Origin: Eubacteriales bacterium
GTDB taxonomy: Bacteria > Bacillota > Clostridia > Lachnospirales > Lachnospiraceae
Assembly (NCBI GenBank): GCA_030537195.1
Contig: JAUNOK010000025.1
Location: 1-35,858 of the forward strand
Direction of reading: 5' to 3'
DNA: 35,858 nt
Shown here: in pieces, positions 23,661 through 31,969 of the stretch
How the letters are laid out: every line of letters starts with the position of its first letter
Position numbering within the stretch: position 1 is the stretch's first letter
Made by a program: the position numbers and the translations under genes
Notes under the pieces: generated by a model
What the model saw: only the letters and a program-made list of their open reading frames with translations
Database searches by the model: none
Told to the model about the DNA's origin: nothing

Positions 23661-24778
23661 TAGACACATTTGGTAAATACCTTGTTGTGGCACTTATTAT
23701 GATTGCAATGTTTCTATTCTACACCAGTGTAGAAAGAAAACCGCTGCTTGCCAAGGACAATACTAAGTTCGTTAAAGCAGTGGTTATACAGAATGATAAT
23801 GAGGACCTTCAGGCTGCCGCTGACTTAGACAGCGGCGACAGCCAGGAGGTTGTTTTGCGTATCAGATCAGGAAAACACAAGGGAGAAGAAGTAAAAGCGT
23901 ACAGTCTTAACGGATATCTGTACGGAGCCAACTGTAAGGTTGGAACAAGAGTAATAGCTAATATAGGTGAATATAATGGAAACCTCTCAGCCAATGTATA
24001 TAACTATGACCGTGAACCGGAGATAATTGTGTTATTAGCAGCATTTTTCGGACTTATGTGGCTTGTTGGAGGAAAGAAAGGCTTTAATTCAATACTTGCA
24101 CTTATATTCACATTTGCAGTTGTAGTAATGCTGTACATTCCGATGATGTATATTGGCGTGTCACCATTCGTTGCAGCTACATTATCAGTTGTCATAATTA
24201 CGCTAATAACATTTATTCTGCTTGCAGATTTCCAGAAGAAATCAATCGGCGCTATGCTTGGTACAATAGCAGGAGTAGTTGTATCAGGTCTTATAGCACT
24301 TGCTTTCGGACATTTTGGACATGTAACAGGATACAATGTTGATGATATAGAGAATCTTATATATGTAGGTCAGAATTCCAAACTTGATATAGGCGGAATG
24401 CTGTTTTCAGGAATTCTTATTGCATCACTTGGAGCAGTAATGGACGTTGCAATGTCAGTTTCATCATCATTACATGAGATTAAAGAAAACAGACCAGACA
24501 TATCAGCAAAGGAAATGTTCCGTTCAGGAATCAACATTGGTCGTGACATGATAGGAACAATGTCCAACACACTTATTCTTGCTTATGTAGGAGGAAGCCT
24601 CGGACTTGTCATGATTATATACGCATATTCATATCAGATGCACCAGATACTTAACATGTACTCTGTTGCAATCGAGATAATGCGTGGAATATCAGGCACA
24701 ATGGGAATAATACTTACCGTGCCGATAACTTCATTCATAATGTCAGTTCTGCTGACAGACAAACATAAAGAAAAATGA
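23648..24778 (+). CDS. YibE/F family membrane protein
   Basis: A 376-residue protein with a single N-terminal helix (LVVALIMIAMFLFYTSV), an extracytoplasmic beta-rich region (about 30-120) and then seven or so transmembrane helices, the YibE/F domain (GLMWLVGGKKGFNSILALI, ASLGAVMDVAMSVSSSLHEI). The biochemical function of this family is not established. The start is TTG 23648, which overlaps the phosphoesterase gene by 13 bases. An aaggaag site lies about 5 bases upstream, and the first helix would be lost with later starts. Tight overlap implies the protein is made with the phosphoesterase, so a role at the envelope under the same condition is plausible. Confidence 0.85.
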   Translation: MRKIIDTFGKYLVVALIMIAMFLFYTSVERKPLLAKDNTKFVKAVVIQNDNEDLQAAADLDSGDSQEVVLRIRSGKHKGEEVKAYSLNGYLYGANCKVGTRVIANIGEYNGNLSANVYNYDREPEIIVLLAAFFGLMWLVGGKKGFNSILALIFTFAVVVMLYIPMMYIGVSPFVAATLSVVIITLITFILLADFQKKSIGAMLGTIAGVVVSGLIALAFGHFGHVTGYNVDDIENLIYVGQNSKLDIGGMLFSGILIASLGAVMDVAMSVSSSLHEIKENRPDISAKEMFRSGINIGRDMIGTMSNTLILAYVGGSLGLVMIIYAYSYQMHQILNMYSVAIEIMRGISGTMGIILTVPITSFIMSVLLTDKHKEK

Positions 24779-24822
24779 TATAATATTCCCTGAAACTATT
24801 AAGGTGGAGTTAAGGGGGAGTT

Positions 24823-25998
24823 ATGTCAGATACAGTATTAATAGAGGAAGAAAAAGATATAGAACATATAGCAGAAAGGAAAGCAACCGTCATCAGGAAA
24901 AAGATGATGGCTGCTTTTTGTGTTATGGCGGGAATTGCTATACTTATAGCAGCAGTTACGACTGGGTTTTATGAATTGAAATTCAGGGCGCTGGCAGCAG
25001 GATTGTATAAAATAGACAGTTCATCAGGAGAGAAACTTATAGATATGATGTTTTATAACAGATACTCATTAAGTGATGCTGCACAGTATAAGAATGTAGT
25101 TATGGAGTGTGGATATACAGAAAATGGTTCATCATATATGTATTTTAGAAGCGGTCAGTGGATAATTACAGCTGCAGGGATAATTATAATTATAGTTGTA
25201 ATGGCAGTATGTATAAGGATGATTGTAAAAATCGGACATGATGATATATATTCATATGTCATTAATCTTGGTGCAGAAAACCAGCAGTTAAAGAAAAAAC
25301 AGAAAGCAGATGAAAGATTTCTTGTTGAGCGTAACGAGAAACTGCAGAATTTTACAGAGAATATTGCACATCAGATAAAGACACCGCTTACGGCACTCAG
25401 CCTTGCTCTTGACAGGTTAGAGGAGAGTGGTGAGAACAGAGAACTCCTTGAAAGATGTTTTGAACAGATTGAAAGAATCCGTTCTTTTATAAGCAAGCTG
25501 ATGACAATAAGCAGAATGGAAGCCGGCAAGATAATCATGACAGAGCAGGATGTTAATGTAAATAACATGCTTTGCGATGTAGTGAGCCAGCTCCCAAAGA
25601 ACGACTGCAATATAATAGTAGAATGTGATGATGCAGACTATTGCATCAATGCCGATGAAGAGTGGATAAGAGAAGCATTTATCAACATAATACAGAACAG
25701 CAGTGAACTGTGTGATATGGTTGAAGTTAAGGCCGTATGCCGTGATGACAAATGTATAGTTAATATTAAGGATAATGGAAGTGGATTTGAAGAAGACAGG
25801 ATACCATATGTATTTGACAGGTTCGAGACAACGGGAAGTGCTGCCGCAGGACATGCCGGCATAGGACTTAATCTGTCACGGCTTATTATTGAAGCACATC
25901 ATGGAACGGTTAATGTGCGTAATAACGAGGACGGAAAGGGTGCTGTCATAAGGGTGCAGATACCAAGATATGTTCTTAAGAGAAAGGCTGAATTGTAA
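24823..25998 (+). CDS. Sensor histidine kinase
   Basis: A 391-residue membrane kinase. TM1 (about 28-49) and TM2 (about 113-135) flank a short extracytoplasmic domain of about 60 residues. A coiled linker leads to the H-box NIAHQIKTPLTAL with phospho-acceptor His183. The N-box (EAFINIIQNSSEL), DNGSGF G1 box and GIGLNLSRLII G2 box complete the ATPase domain. It is followed by the response regulator, ABC ATPase and FtsX permease genes, the common order for peptide- or antibiotic-responsive systems in Firmicutes. The small sensor domain differs from the nearly loopless BceS kinases. The ribosome binding site (aagggggag) partly repeats an upstream ttaaggtggag at 11 bp. Confidence 0.92.
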   Translation: MSDTVLIEEEKDIEHIAERKATVIRKKMMAAFCVMAGIAILIAAVTTGFYELKFRALAAGLYKIDSSSGEKLIDMMFYNRYSLSDAAQYKNVVMECGYTENGSSYMYFRSGQWIITAAGIIIIIVVMAVCIRMIVKIGHDDIYSYVINLGAENQQLKKKQKADERFLVERNEKLQNFTENIAHQIKTPLTALSLALDRLEESGENRELLERCFEQIERIRSFISKLMTISRMEAGKIIMTEQDVNVNNMLCDVVSQLPKNDCNIIVECDDADYCINADEEWIREAFINIIQNSSELCDMVEVKAVCRDDKCIVNIKDNGSGFEEDRIPYVFDRFETTGSAAAGHAGIGLNLSRLIIEAHHGTVNVRNNEDGKGAVIRVQIPRYVLKRKAEL

Positions 25999-26031
25999 GA
26001 TATGTGTAAGGTTAGAGCATTACAATATAGA
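25994..26031 (+). promoter_or_regulatory. Response-regulator box and promoter for the regulator gene
   Basis: TGTAAGATA (25994-26002) and TGTAAGGTT (26005-26013) are 11 bp apart. Twelve bases later is a TATAGA -10 (26026-26031), with no separate -35. The spacing and sequence are the same as at 26748-26785, so the regulator probably activates its own gene from within the 3' end of the kinase gene. Confidence 0.55.
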
Positions 26032-26054
26032 AAATGTACTGGCTGGGAGGAAAC

Positions 26055-26735
26055 ATGACTAAGATACTTATATTGGAAGATGATGATTTTATAAGACAGC
26101 AGCTTGCAGGAATATTACAGGAAAAAGGATATTCAGTTGTGGAAGCTGCCAGTGTTGGACAGTTTAATAAAATATATGAGCAGGAAGAAGCAGCGATAGA
26201 TGTATTTCTGTTAGATGTATATCTGCCTGATGGCAATGGATTTGATGTGTGCAGAAAGATAAGAGAACACGGAAGCCAGATAATAATATTCTTAACTTCA
26301 TGTGATGATGAAGAAAGTATCATCAAAGGACTTGACTGTGGCGGCGACGATTATGTAGTAAAACCATTCAGGGTTGCGGAGCTTGTATCAAGAATAATGG
26401 CAAATGTAAGAAGAATATCAGGTGGTACAGACATTTATAAGGATGGAACACTTACGGTAGATTTTAAGAATAAGTCAATCACACATGCAGATAAACAGAT
26501 AAGCGTGTCACCGACAGAATTTCATGTGTTAGAGATACTTATAAGCAATAAAGGACTTATAGTAAGAAGAGATACATTTTTCCAGAAAATGTGGGACAGA
26601 TACGGAACATTTGTAGAGGATAATACGCTGACAGTCACAGTGAGCAGGTTAAAAACAAAGCTTGGAAACCGTGAGGATGGCAGAGCTTATATAGAGACAA
26701 TCCGAGGAATCGGCTACCGGTGGAAGATTAATTGA
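26055..26735 (+). CDS. OmpR/PhoB-family response regulator
   Basis: A 226-residue regulator. The receiver domain has the acidic EDDD pocket near residue 10, phospho-acceptor Asp54 (LLDVYLPDGNGF) and a conserved Lys in VKPFRVAEL. The C-terminal winged helix runs from about 130 and ends in YIETIRGIGYRWKIN. OmpR-type regulators bind direct repeats about 11 bp apart, which are present before this gene and before the ABC ATPase gene. ATG 26055 has GGGAGG at 26045-26050; an in-frame ATG at 26034 precedes that site. It pairs with the kinase just upstream. Confidence 0.93.
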   Translation: MTKILILEDDDFIRQQLAGILQEKGYSVVEAASVGQFNKIYEQEEAAIDVFLLDVYLPDGNGFDVCRKIREHGSQIIIFLTSCDDEESIIKGLDCGGDDYVVKPFRVAELVSRIMANVRRISGGTDIYKDGTLTVDFKNKSITHADKQISVSPTEFHVLEILISNKGLIVRRDTFFQKMWDRYGTFVEDNTLTVTVSRLKTKLGNREDGRAYIETIRGIGYRWKIN

Positions 26736-26747
26736 GACTGGTTTCAC

Positions 26748-26785
26748 TGTAAGGTTTTTGTAAGGTTGGCATGATAAGCTATAGA
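26748..26785 (+). promoter_or_regulatory. Response-regulator box and promoter of the ABC transporter operon
   Basis: Two perfect TGTAAGGTT repeats (26748-26756 and 26759-26767) are 11 bp apart. A TATAGA -10 (26780-26785) follows 12 bases after. The layout matches that at 25994-26031. It is the probable activation site for the transporter genes by the adjacent regulator. Confidence 0.65.
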
Positions 26786-26824
26786 CATAAATTCCACAGG
26801 GGATAGAAGGGACGGGTATATATT

Positions 26825-27493
26825 ATGAACGAGATTATGTTAAGAGCGGAGAACATTGAAAGAACTTATCATGCCGGAAGCGTTGATGTTCCGGCACTCA
26901 AGAACTGCACACTTGAGTTCGCACAGGGGGAATTCACTGCAATAATAGGAAAGAGCGGTTCGGGCAAATCAACACTTTTAAGGATTCTTGGAAGTGTGGA
27001 CGAGCCGGATACAGGAAGTGTTATTATTGCCGGAAAGAAGATAACAGGAATGAAGGACAAGGAATTGTCAGAGTTCAGAAGAAGAAATATCGGATATATA
27101 TATCAGGATTACAGTCTTTTTCCAGAATTCACAGCATATGAAAATGTTGTTATGCCGATTCTTATAGACGGTAAGAAGCCGGATGAGAAGGAAGTTGATG
27201 ATTTGCTTGAGGAGCTTGGAATATCTCATTGCAAGAATAAATTTCCATCGCAGATGTCAGGTGGTGAACAGCAGAGAGTTGCAATAGCAAGAGCGTTGAT
27301 TACACATCCAGCTGTAATCCTTGCTGATGAGCCGACAGGCAATCTTGACGCAGGAAGTGCGGGAACAGTTGCACAGATGTTATCCAAGGCAAGCCAGAAG
27401 CACAACCAGACAATAATTATGGTTACGCATGACAGACAGATGGCAGATTATGCGGATAAGATAATTACTATTGTGGATGGCGTGTGCCAGTAG
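26825..27493 (+). CDS. ABC transporter ATP-binding protein (FtsX/MacB/Bce type)
   Basis: A 222-residue ATPase of the LolD/MacB/BceA group. Walker A is GKSGSGKST (42-50). The Q-loop is [18 protein letters not shown], the signature [15 protein letters not shown], Walker [12 protein letters not shown] and the H-loop MVTHD. These enzymes drive FtsX-type permeases in peptide or antibiotic detoxification, sensing or envelope protein release. The permease gene follows after about 30 bases. The promoter with paired regulator boxes lies just upstream. The ribosome binding site (gaaggga) is weaker than those of its neighbours. Confidence 0.93.
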   Translation: MNEIMLRAENIERTYHAGSVDVPALKNCTLEFAQGEFTAIIGKSGSGKSTLLRILGSVDEPDTGSVIIAGKKITGMKDKELSEFRRRNIGYIYQDYSLFPEFTAYENVVMPILIDGKKPDEKEVDDLLEELGISHCKNKFPSQMSGGEQQRVAIARALITHPAVILADEPTGNLDAGSAGTVAQMLSKASQKHNQTIIMVTHDRQMADYADKIITIVDGVCQ

Positions 27494-27524
27494 CATAGAA
27501 GTACATACGAAAGGGGGATTGCGT

Positions 27525-30410
27525 ATGTCGGTATTTGGGATTACTCTGCTGAGCATAAAAAGGCGTATGCCGCAGATTATCAAAGCAGCGTGTACCACGC
27601 TTGCAGCCGTATTTTTTGTAACGGCGGTGCTTATATTTCAGGAAAATATGTATCAGTGGCAGATGTCTTCTAATAAATCAAGATTCGGTGACTGGTTTTT
27701 ATGTGAAGTAACATCTAAAGAACCTAATAAGTCTTTAAGTGAACATGCATATCTTAATGCGCCTGTTAAGGCAGTTACATGTGTGGATATATTCAACCCG
27801 GACTGGAAGATGACGGGATACATACTTGGAAGCTTTGATGAAACATTTGTAAAACAGGGAAGACTTAAGCTTGATGAGGGACGTCTTCCGGAGAATGATG
27901 ACGAGATAGCAATGGATTGGAACACACTGTTGTCGCTTGGTTATACGGGGGAGATAGGGGAGACAATCACAATCAGATATTGTGAAGAAAACAGTGTGTA
28001 TAAGGAGTCTGCAAGACAGGAAAGACAGTTCCGTCTGTGCGGCATATTTGCGAATTACACAAGCATATGGAAATACGGCAAGAAGATGCCGGGTGCTGTT
28101 GTAACTGAAAATGCGCTTTCAGTATTTAACACAAAATGTAAGAATTCATACTTGTATTCATTGAAAGAATCGGTCAGAACATCAGATTACAATACTGTGT
28201 ATAAGAAGATTAAAGAAGACGCAAAGACTGAGACAGAATATAATTCTGCTGTATATGATTACCAGCCTTGGAGTTCGGCACTTGTATATGCTTATATGTA
28301 CATTGTTGTCATGGTAATTGGAATTCTGGCACTCTCATACCAGTTAATAGAGTACCGTGGCAGAAGACAGACAGCATACCAGAGATTCAGAAGACTTGGC
28401 ATGGACAAGTCCATGATGCGTAAAATGTATATCACAGAGAATGCACTTATAATTATACCGGCAGGTATTGTGGGACTTCTTCTGGCATTACTCACGGGAT
28501 TTGCAATAGGAAAGGGACTTGAGATTCATAATGGATTCCATTTCTATAAAATTACTGCAGGCATAATAATAAAGAGCGTGTGCTCAGTAATTGCTGCGAT
28601 TGTGGTCGAAGAACTTGCAGGACTTATCGCTAATCGGTTAAGAAAACATAAAGGCGGTAAGAAAAAAGTTAAGAGCAGAACACTTGAATCTGTCAGTGCA
28701 GCAGGAAAGCAGTCGCGTATGAAACCATCTAATCTTGTCAGGACAATAAGCTCAAGATTAATGAAAAGAGATGGAATATTCATGGCGGTGGGACTCAGGG
28801 CATTTGCATTATGTATATGCGGAATACTCGTGTTCTCAGCTTTAATGATAAGAAAATCATATACAGCATATAAGGCAAACAATGCGCTTCCTGATATATA
28901 CGGATATCTTGACCCGACAGATTCGGTGTATGAAATGTATATATATTATTATGCGTATGTAAAAGGGTTTTATAATATACCGGAAGGTGAGGAGTATAGC
29001 CAGGAAAAGTCTGCCCTTTTAAATAATCCGTGGAAAGAACGAAACAGATTCAATATAAGTTTTGATGAATTAAAGAATAAGCTTAAGGATGAAGGAGAAC
29101 ATGTTTATACTATAAAATATAATGATGAAGATATGATAATGCTGGAACCTTTATTTGTAAATTATCTTAACAAATATTGTAAAAGAGGTAATACTAATCT
29201 GCTTGATGGATTTACTGAAGAATTCCTTGCAGAGCTTGACAATATCGGAGGAATACAATCAATATCATATTCTGCATTTGAATCAGAAAGGACATGGTTC
29301 TGGGATAATCAGGACTACCACAAGATGGGGCTGGATACTATTTCACCAGATAATGGTTACGGAAGAGATACACCAATTACAGATTATGGGTATCGTTATA
29401 TATATTCTACAGAGTATGTTAATCCTACTAAAGAACTGTATAATAAGCTTGAGAAATATATTGATAAAAAGTACAGAAATTATGATGATTTCGTTAATGG
29501 CAGACAGGTTGTAGTATTCCTGCAGGACGCCCCTGACGGAACATATGATGATACTCTCAAAGCTGGTGATACACTTAATTATAATTATTATCAGCTGCCG
29601 GTAGAACCAAACCATCTTCTTGAGAGTAATATGACATCAGGGAATTATGTATATCCGTATGATAAAGCATTTTATGAAAAATATAATAATTCCGGTAAAA
29701 TCAATCTGTATGTTGATTCTGATGGACATGGGGGAAGCAGTATAGGTGGTTATGATAAATCTAATGATAAACAGATTGTGGACGGGTATGAAGTGTTATT
29801 TGACGCATGTGTATCACCAACTGTTGCGGCAGTTATAAAAGTAACCGATGATGTGAGAGAGGATTTCAACGGAATAATGGTTGATTATGGTTATTACACA
29901 GCACTTGCCGGAATGTCACTGGCAGAGCAGGCGGTTGATAACCAGAGAAGCCTTATGGAGAGAATGACAGGTGATGAGATGACAGGTGACCTTGATTTCA
30001 GTCTGCATTATAACCAGTTGAGTGTACAGTATGATTTGTCATCAGCATTTTCAGCAACCAATAATAAGCTGTCAGTGTATTTCGAGAATAATGACCTCGC
30101 ATATGGTTCTAATGTTGATGCCAAGAATATATACAGAACACAGCTTATCAACAATATTCTTCAATATGGAATAACAATAGCAGCGGCAGTTGTAATCCAG
30201 CTCCTTATAATGGCAATAATTGTAAGAAACAGGATTGAACGCAGAAAAGAAAGGTATAAGCTGCTTCATGGTCTGGGGATGAAAAGGGGAACGATAGTAA
30301 GAATCTGTATGCTTGAAGCATTAAGAGAATCAGTATGGTGCGTGTTCACAATGCCACTGATACTTATATTGGAGCTGCTTATGTATACGAGAAAGAATCT
30401 GGTTGAATAA
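27525..30410 (+). CDS. Large FtsX-type ABC permease
   Basis: A 961-residue permease. TM1 (about 15-38), a first extracytoplasmic domain (about 40-250), TM2-4 (about 253-275, 307-329, 343-365), TM5 (about 423-444), a very large Tyr- and Asp-rich extracytoplasmic domain (about 450-875), TM6 (878-901) and TM7 (936-955). The halves repeat the FtsX pattern: QTAYQRFRRLGMDKSMMRKM in the first, and KERYKLLHGLGMKRGTIVRI in the second. The second half lacks the last helix seen in the first, so the C-terminus looks short. ATG 27525 has AAGGGGGA at the right distance. Its likely role is with the upstream ATPase in sensing, exporting or resisting an envelope-active compound. Confidence 0.88.
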   Translation: MSVFGITLLSIKRRMPQIIKAACTTLAAVFFVTAVLIFQENMYQWQMSSNKSRFGDWFLCEVTSKEPNKSLSEHAYLNAPVKAVTCVDIFNPDWKMTGYILGSFDETFVKQGRLKLDEGRLPENDDEIAMDWNTLLSLGYTGEIGETITIRYCEENSVYKESARQERQFRLCGIFANYTSIWKYGKKMPGAVVTENALSVFNTKCKNSYLYSLKESVRTSDYNTVYKKIKEDAKTETEYNSAVYDYQPWSSALVYAYMYIVVMVIGILALSYQLIEYRGRRQTAYQRFRRLGMDKSMMRKMYITENALIIIPAGIVGLLLALLTGFAIGKGLEIHNGFHFYKITAGIIIKSVCSVIAAIVVEELAGLIANRLRKHKGGKKKVKSRTLESVSAAGKQSRMKPSNLVRTISSRLMKRDGIFMAVGLRAFALCICGILVFSALMIRKSYTAYKANNALPDIYGYLDPTDSVYEMYIYYYAYVKGFYNIPEGEEYSQEKSALLNNPWKERNRFNISFDELKNKLKDEGEHVYTIKYNDEDMIMLEPLFVNYLNKYCKRGNTNLLDGFTEEFLAELDNIGGIQSISYSAFESERTWFWDNQDYHKMGLDTISPDNGYGRDTPITDYGYRYIYSTEYVNPTKELYNKLEKYIDKKYRNYDDFVNGRQVVVFLQDAPDGTYDDTLKAGDTLNYNYYQLPVEPNHLLESNMTSGNYVYPYDKAFYEKYNNSGKINLYVDSDGHGGSSIGGYDKSNDKQIVDGYEVLFDACVSPTVAAVIKVTDDVREDFNGIMVDYGYYTALAGMSLAEQAVDNQRSLMERMTGDEMTGDLDFSLHYNQLSVQYDLSSAFSATNNKLSVYFENNDLAYGSNVDAKNIYRTQLINNILQYGITIAAAVVIQLLIMAIIVRNRIERRKERYKLLHGLGMKRGTIVRICMLEALRESVWCVFTMPLILILELLMYTRKNLVE

Positions 30411-30435
30411 TTAAATATTATCGTGTATTATTAGA

Positions 30436-30462
30436 AAAAGAGCCACTTGTTGGCTCTTTTTT
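30436..30462 (+). terminator. Terminator after the ABC transporter operon
   Basis: Stem AAGAGCCA (30438-30445) pairs with TGGCTCTT (30451-30458) around loop CTTGT, with a run of six T to 30462. Confidence 0.9.
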
Positions 30463-30485
30463 GACGAAAAGGACGGATAGACAAT

Positions 30486-31808
30486 ATGAATCAGACATAT
30501 ATGAAGGAGCAGAAGGTGCTCCCATTACTATTAAAAATGTCGCTTCCAATGGTAATATCAATGATGGTTAATTCGTTGTACAACATTGTAGACAGCTTCT
30601 TTGTTGCCAAGATAAGTGAAAATGCGATGACAGCTCTGTCACTTGTCTTTCCGGTACAGAATCTTATAAGCTCGGTTATGATAGGATTTGCAATAGGAAT
30701 TAATGCAGTCATATCATTTTTTATGGGTGCACAGAACCAGAAGCAGGCAGATAAGGCGGCAAGTCAGGGAATGCTTCTAAGCTGTATACACGCTGCTGTG
30801 CTTACTGTGATATGTATTGCAGGCATGCCGGTATTCTTAAAAATGTTTACAAAAGACGCAGCGATTGTTTCATTGGGACTTAAGTATTCCAATATAGCAT
30901 TTGCATTTTCAATAATGCTTGGAATTGAGCTTGTATTCGAGAAGGTGTTTCAGGCTGTTGGAAGAATGAATGCATCTATGGTCTGCCTTATGACAGGCTG
31001 TATAGTTAATATTGTGCTTGACCCGATGATGATATTCGGAATAGGACCATTTCCTGCAATGGGAATTGAGGGCGCTGCGCTTGCAACAGGAATAGGTCAG
31101 ACTTCTGCAGCAGTGTTATATATAATCATATATATTGTTAAACCTATTCCGGTTAAGTTCAGAAAGTCAGAGATGAGAATAGAAGGCTCTATGGCTAAGA
31201 GGCTTTACTCTATTGGTATGCCAGCAAGCTTAAGTCTGGCACTTCCATCTATTCTTATATCAGTGCTTAATGTAATACTTGCTGCTTACTCTGCTGTGTA
31301 TGTATTCGTGCTTGGCGTGTATTACAAGCTGCAGACATTCCTGTATCTTCCAGCTAACGGAGTTGTACAGGGAATGAGACCGCTTATGGGATATAATTAC
31401 GGAGCGGGAGAGCATGAGAGAGTAAGAAAGATATATAAGACATCAATGGTGCTTATATTTGCTATTATGGCAGCAGGTACAATTCTCTGTCTTGCAATAC
31501 CAGGAACTTTGATTGGTCTGTTTACAAGCAATCCTGACACAATAAATGCCGGTGAGACAGCGTTAAGAATAATAAGTGCCGGATTTATTGTATCAACAGT
31601 ATCAGTAACTTCGGCAGGCGCGCTTGAGGGACTTGGAAAAGGATTTCCATCACTTATCATATCTGTGTGCAGATATGTTGCTGTAATAATTCCGGTTGCA
31701 TTCATTATGTCAAGGATAGTTGGTGCTGTTGGAGTATGGCACGCATTCTGGATTACCGAAGTGATTACATCAGTAATTTCTTATATAGTATATAAGAAAA
31801 GTATATAA
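30486..31808 (+). CDS. MATE-family efflux transporter
   Basis: A 440-residue membrane protein with about 12 hydrophobic segments in two related halves. The N-terminus (LLLKMSLPMVISMMVNSLYNIVDSFFVAKI) and the second-half LSLALPSILISVLNVILAAY are typical of DinF/NorM-like multidrug and toxin extrusion proteins, which export drugs or metabolites with sodium or protons. It lies between two terminators and so is a separate unit, with an aaaggacgg site upstream. No regulator box like those of the preceding ABC system is visible before it. Confidence 0.92.
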   Translation: MNQTYMKEQKVLPLLLKMSLPMVISMMVNSLYNIVDSFFVAKISENAMTALSLVFPVQNLISSVMIGFAIGINAVISFFMGAQNQKQADKAASQGMLLSCIHAAVLTVICIAGMPVFLKMFTKDAAIVSLGLKYSNIAFAFSIMLGIELVFEKVFQAVGRMNASMVCLMTGCIVNIVLDPMMIFGIGPFPAMGIEGAALATGIGQTSAAVLYIIIYIVKPIPVKFRKSEMRIEGSMAKRLYSIGMPASLSLALPSILISVLNVILAAYSAVYVFVLGVYYKLQTFLYLPANGVVQGMRPLMGYNYGAGEHERVRKIYKTSMVLIFAIMAAGTILCLAIPGTLIGLFTSNPDTINAGETALRIISAGFIVSTVSVTSAGALEGLGKGFPSLIISVCRYVAVIIPVAFIMSRIVGAVGVWHAFWITEVITSVISYIVYKKSI

Positions 31809-31828
31809 CTGAAAAACTGAAACGGTTT

Positions 31829-31863
31829 CGGCATTGTATTTTCTGCAATACAATGCCGTTTTT
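31829..31863 (+). terminator. Terminator after the MATE gene
   Basis: A perfect 12-bp stem (CGGCATTGTATT, 31829-31840, with 31847-31858) has loop TTCTGC and is followed by TTTTT. Confidence 0.92.
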
Positions 31864-31904
31864 CAAAATCTCCCCCTAAAATGGGGTAAAGGACAAAATA
31901 TCTG

Positions 31905-31933
31905 TTGTGCTAGTATTTTGCTTGATATATAAT
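31905..31933 (+). promoter_or_regulatory. Promoter of the vWA surface protein gene
   Basis: TTGTGC (31905-31910), a 17-base spacer and a perfect TATAAT (31928-31933). The start codon is about 37 bases further on. Confidence 0.65.
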
Positions 31934-31969
31934 AATAAATGCTTATATAACACATTGAAAAGGAGAAGA

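Noticed and set aside
24004-24336. Long antisense open frame inside the YibE/F gene
   Set aside because: It mirrors the codon pattern of the real gene, has no ribosome binding site, and its product is low-complexity without a recognisable domain.
25417-25854. 145-codon antisense open frame inside the histidine kinase gene
   Set aside because: The plus-strand kinase is intact with all catalytic boxes; the antisense frame shows no domain and no start signal.
31818-31830. Palindromic GAAACGGTTTC resembling a CcpA cre site
   Set aside because: The central CG is out of register with the cre consensus, it lies after the MATE gene, and it abuts a terminator stem.
31873-31886. CCCC/GGGG mini-hairpin upstream of the vWA gene
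   Set aside because: Only four base pairs, upstream of the likely promoter, and no U-tract.
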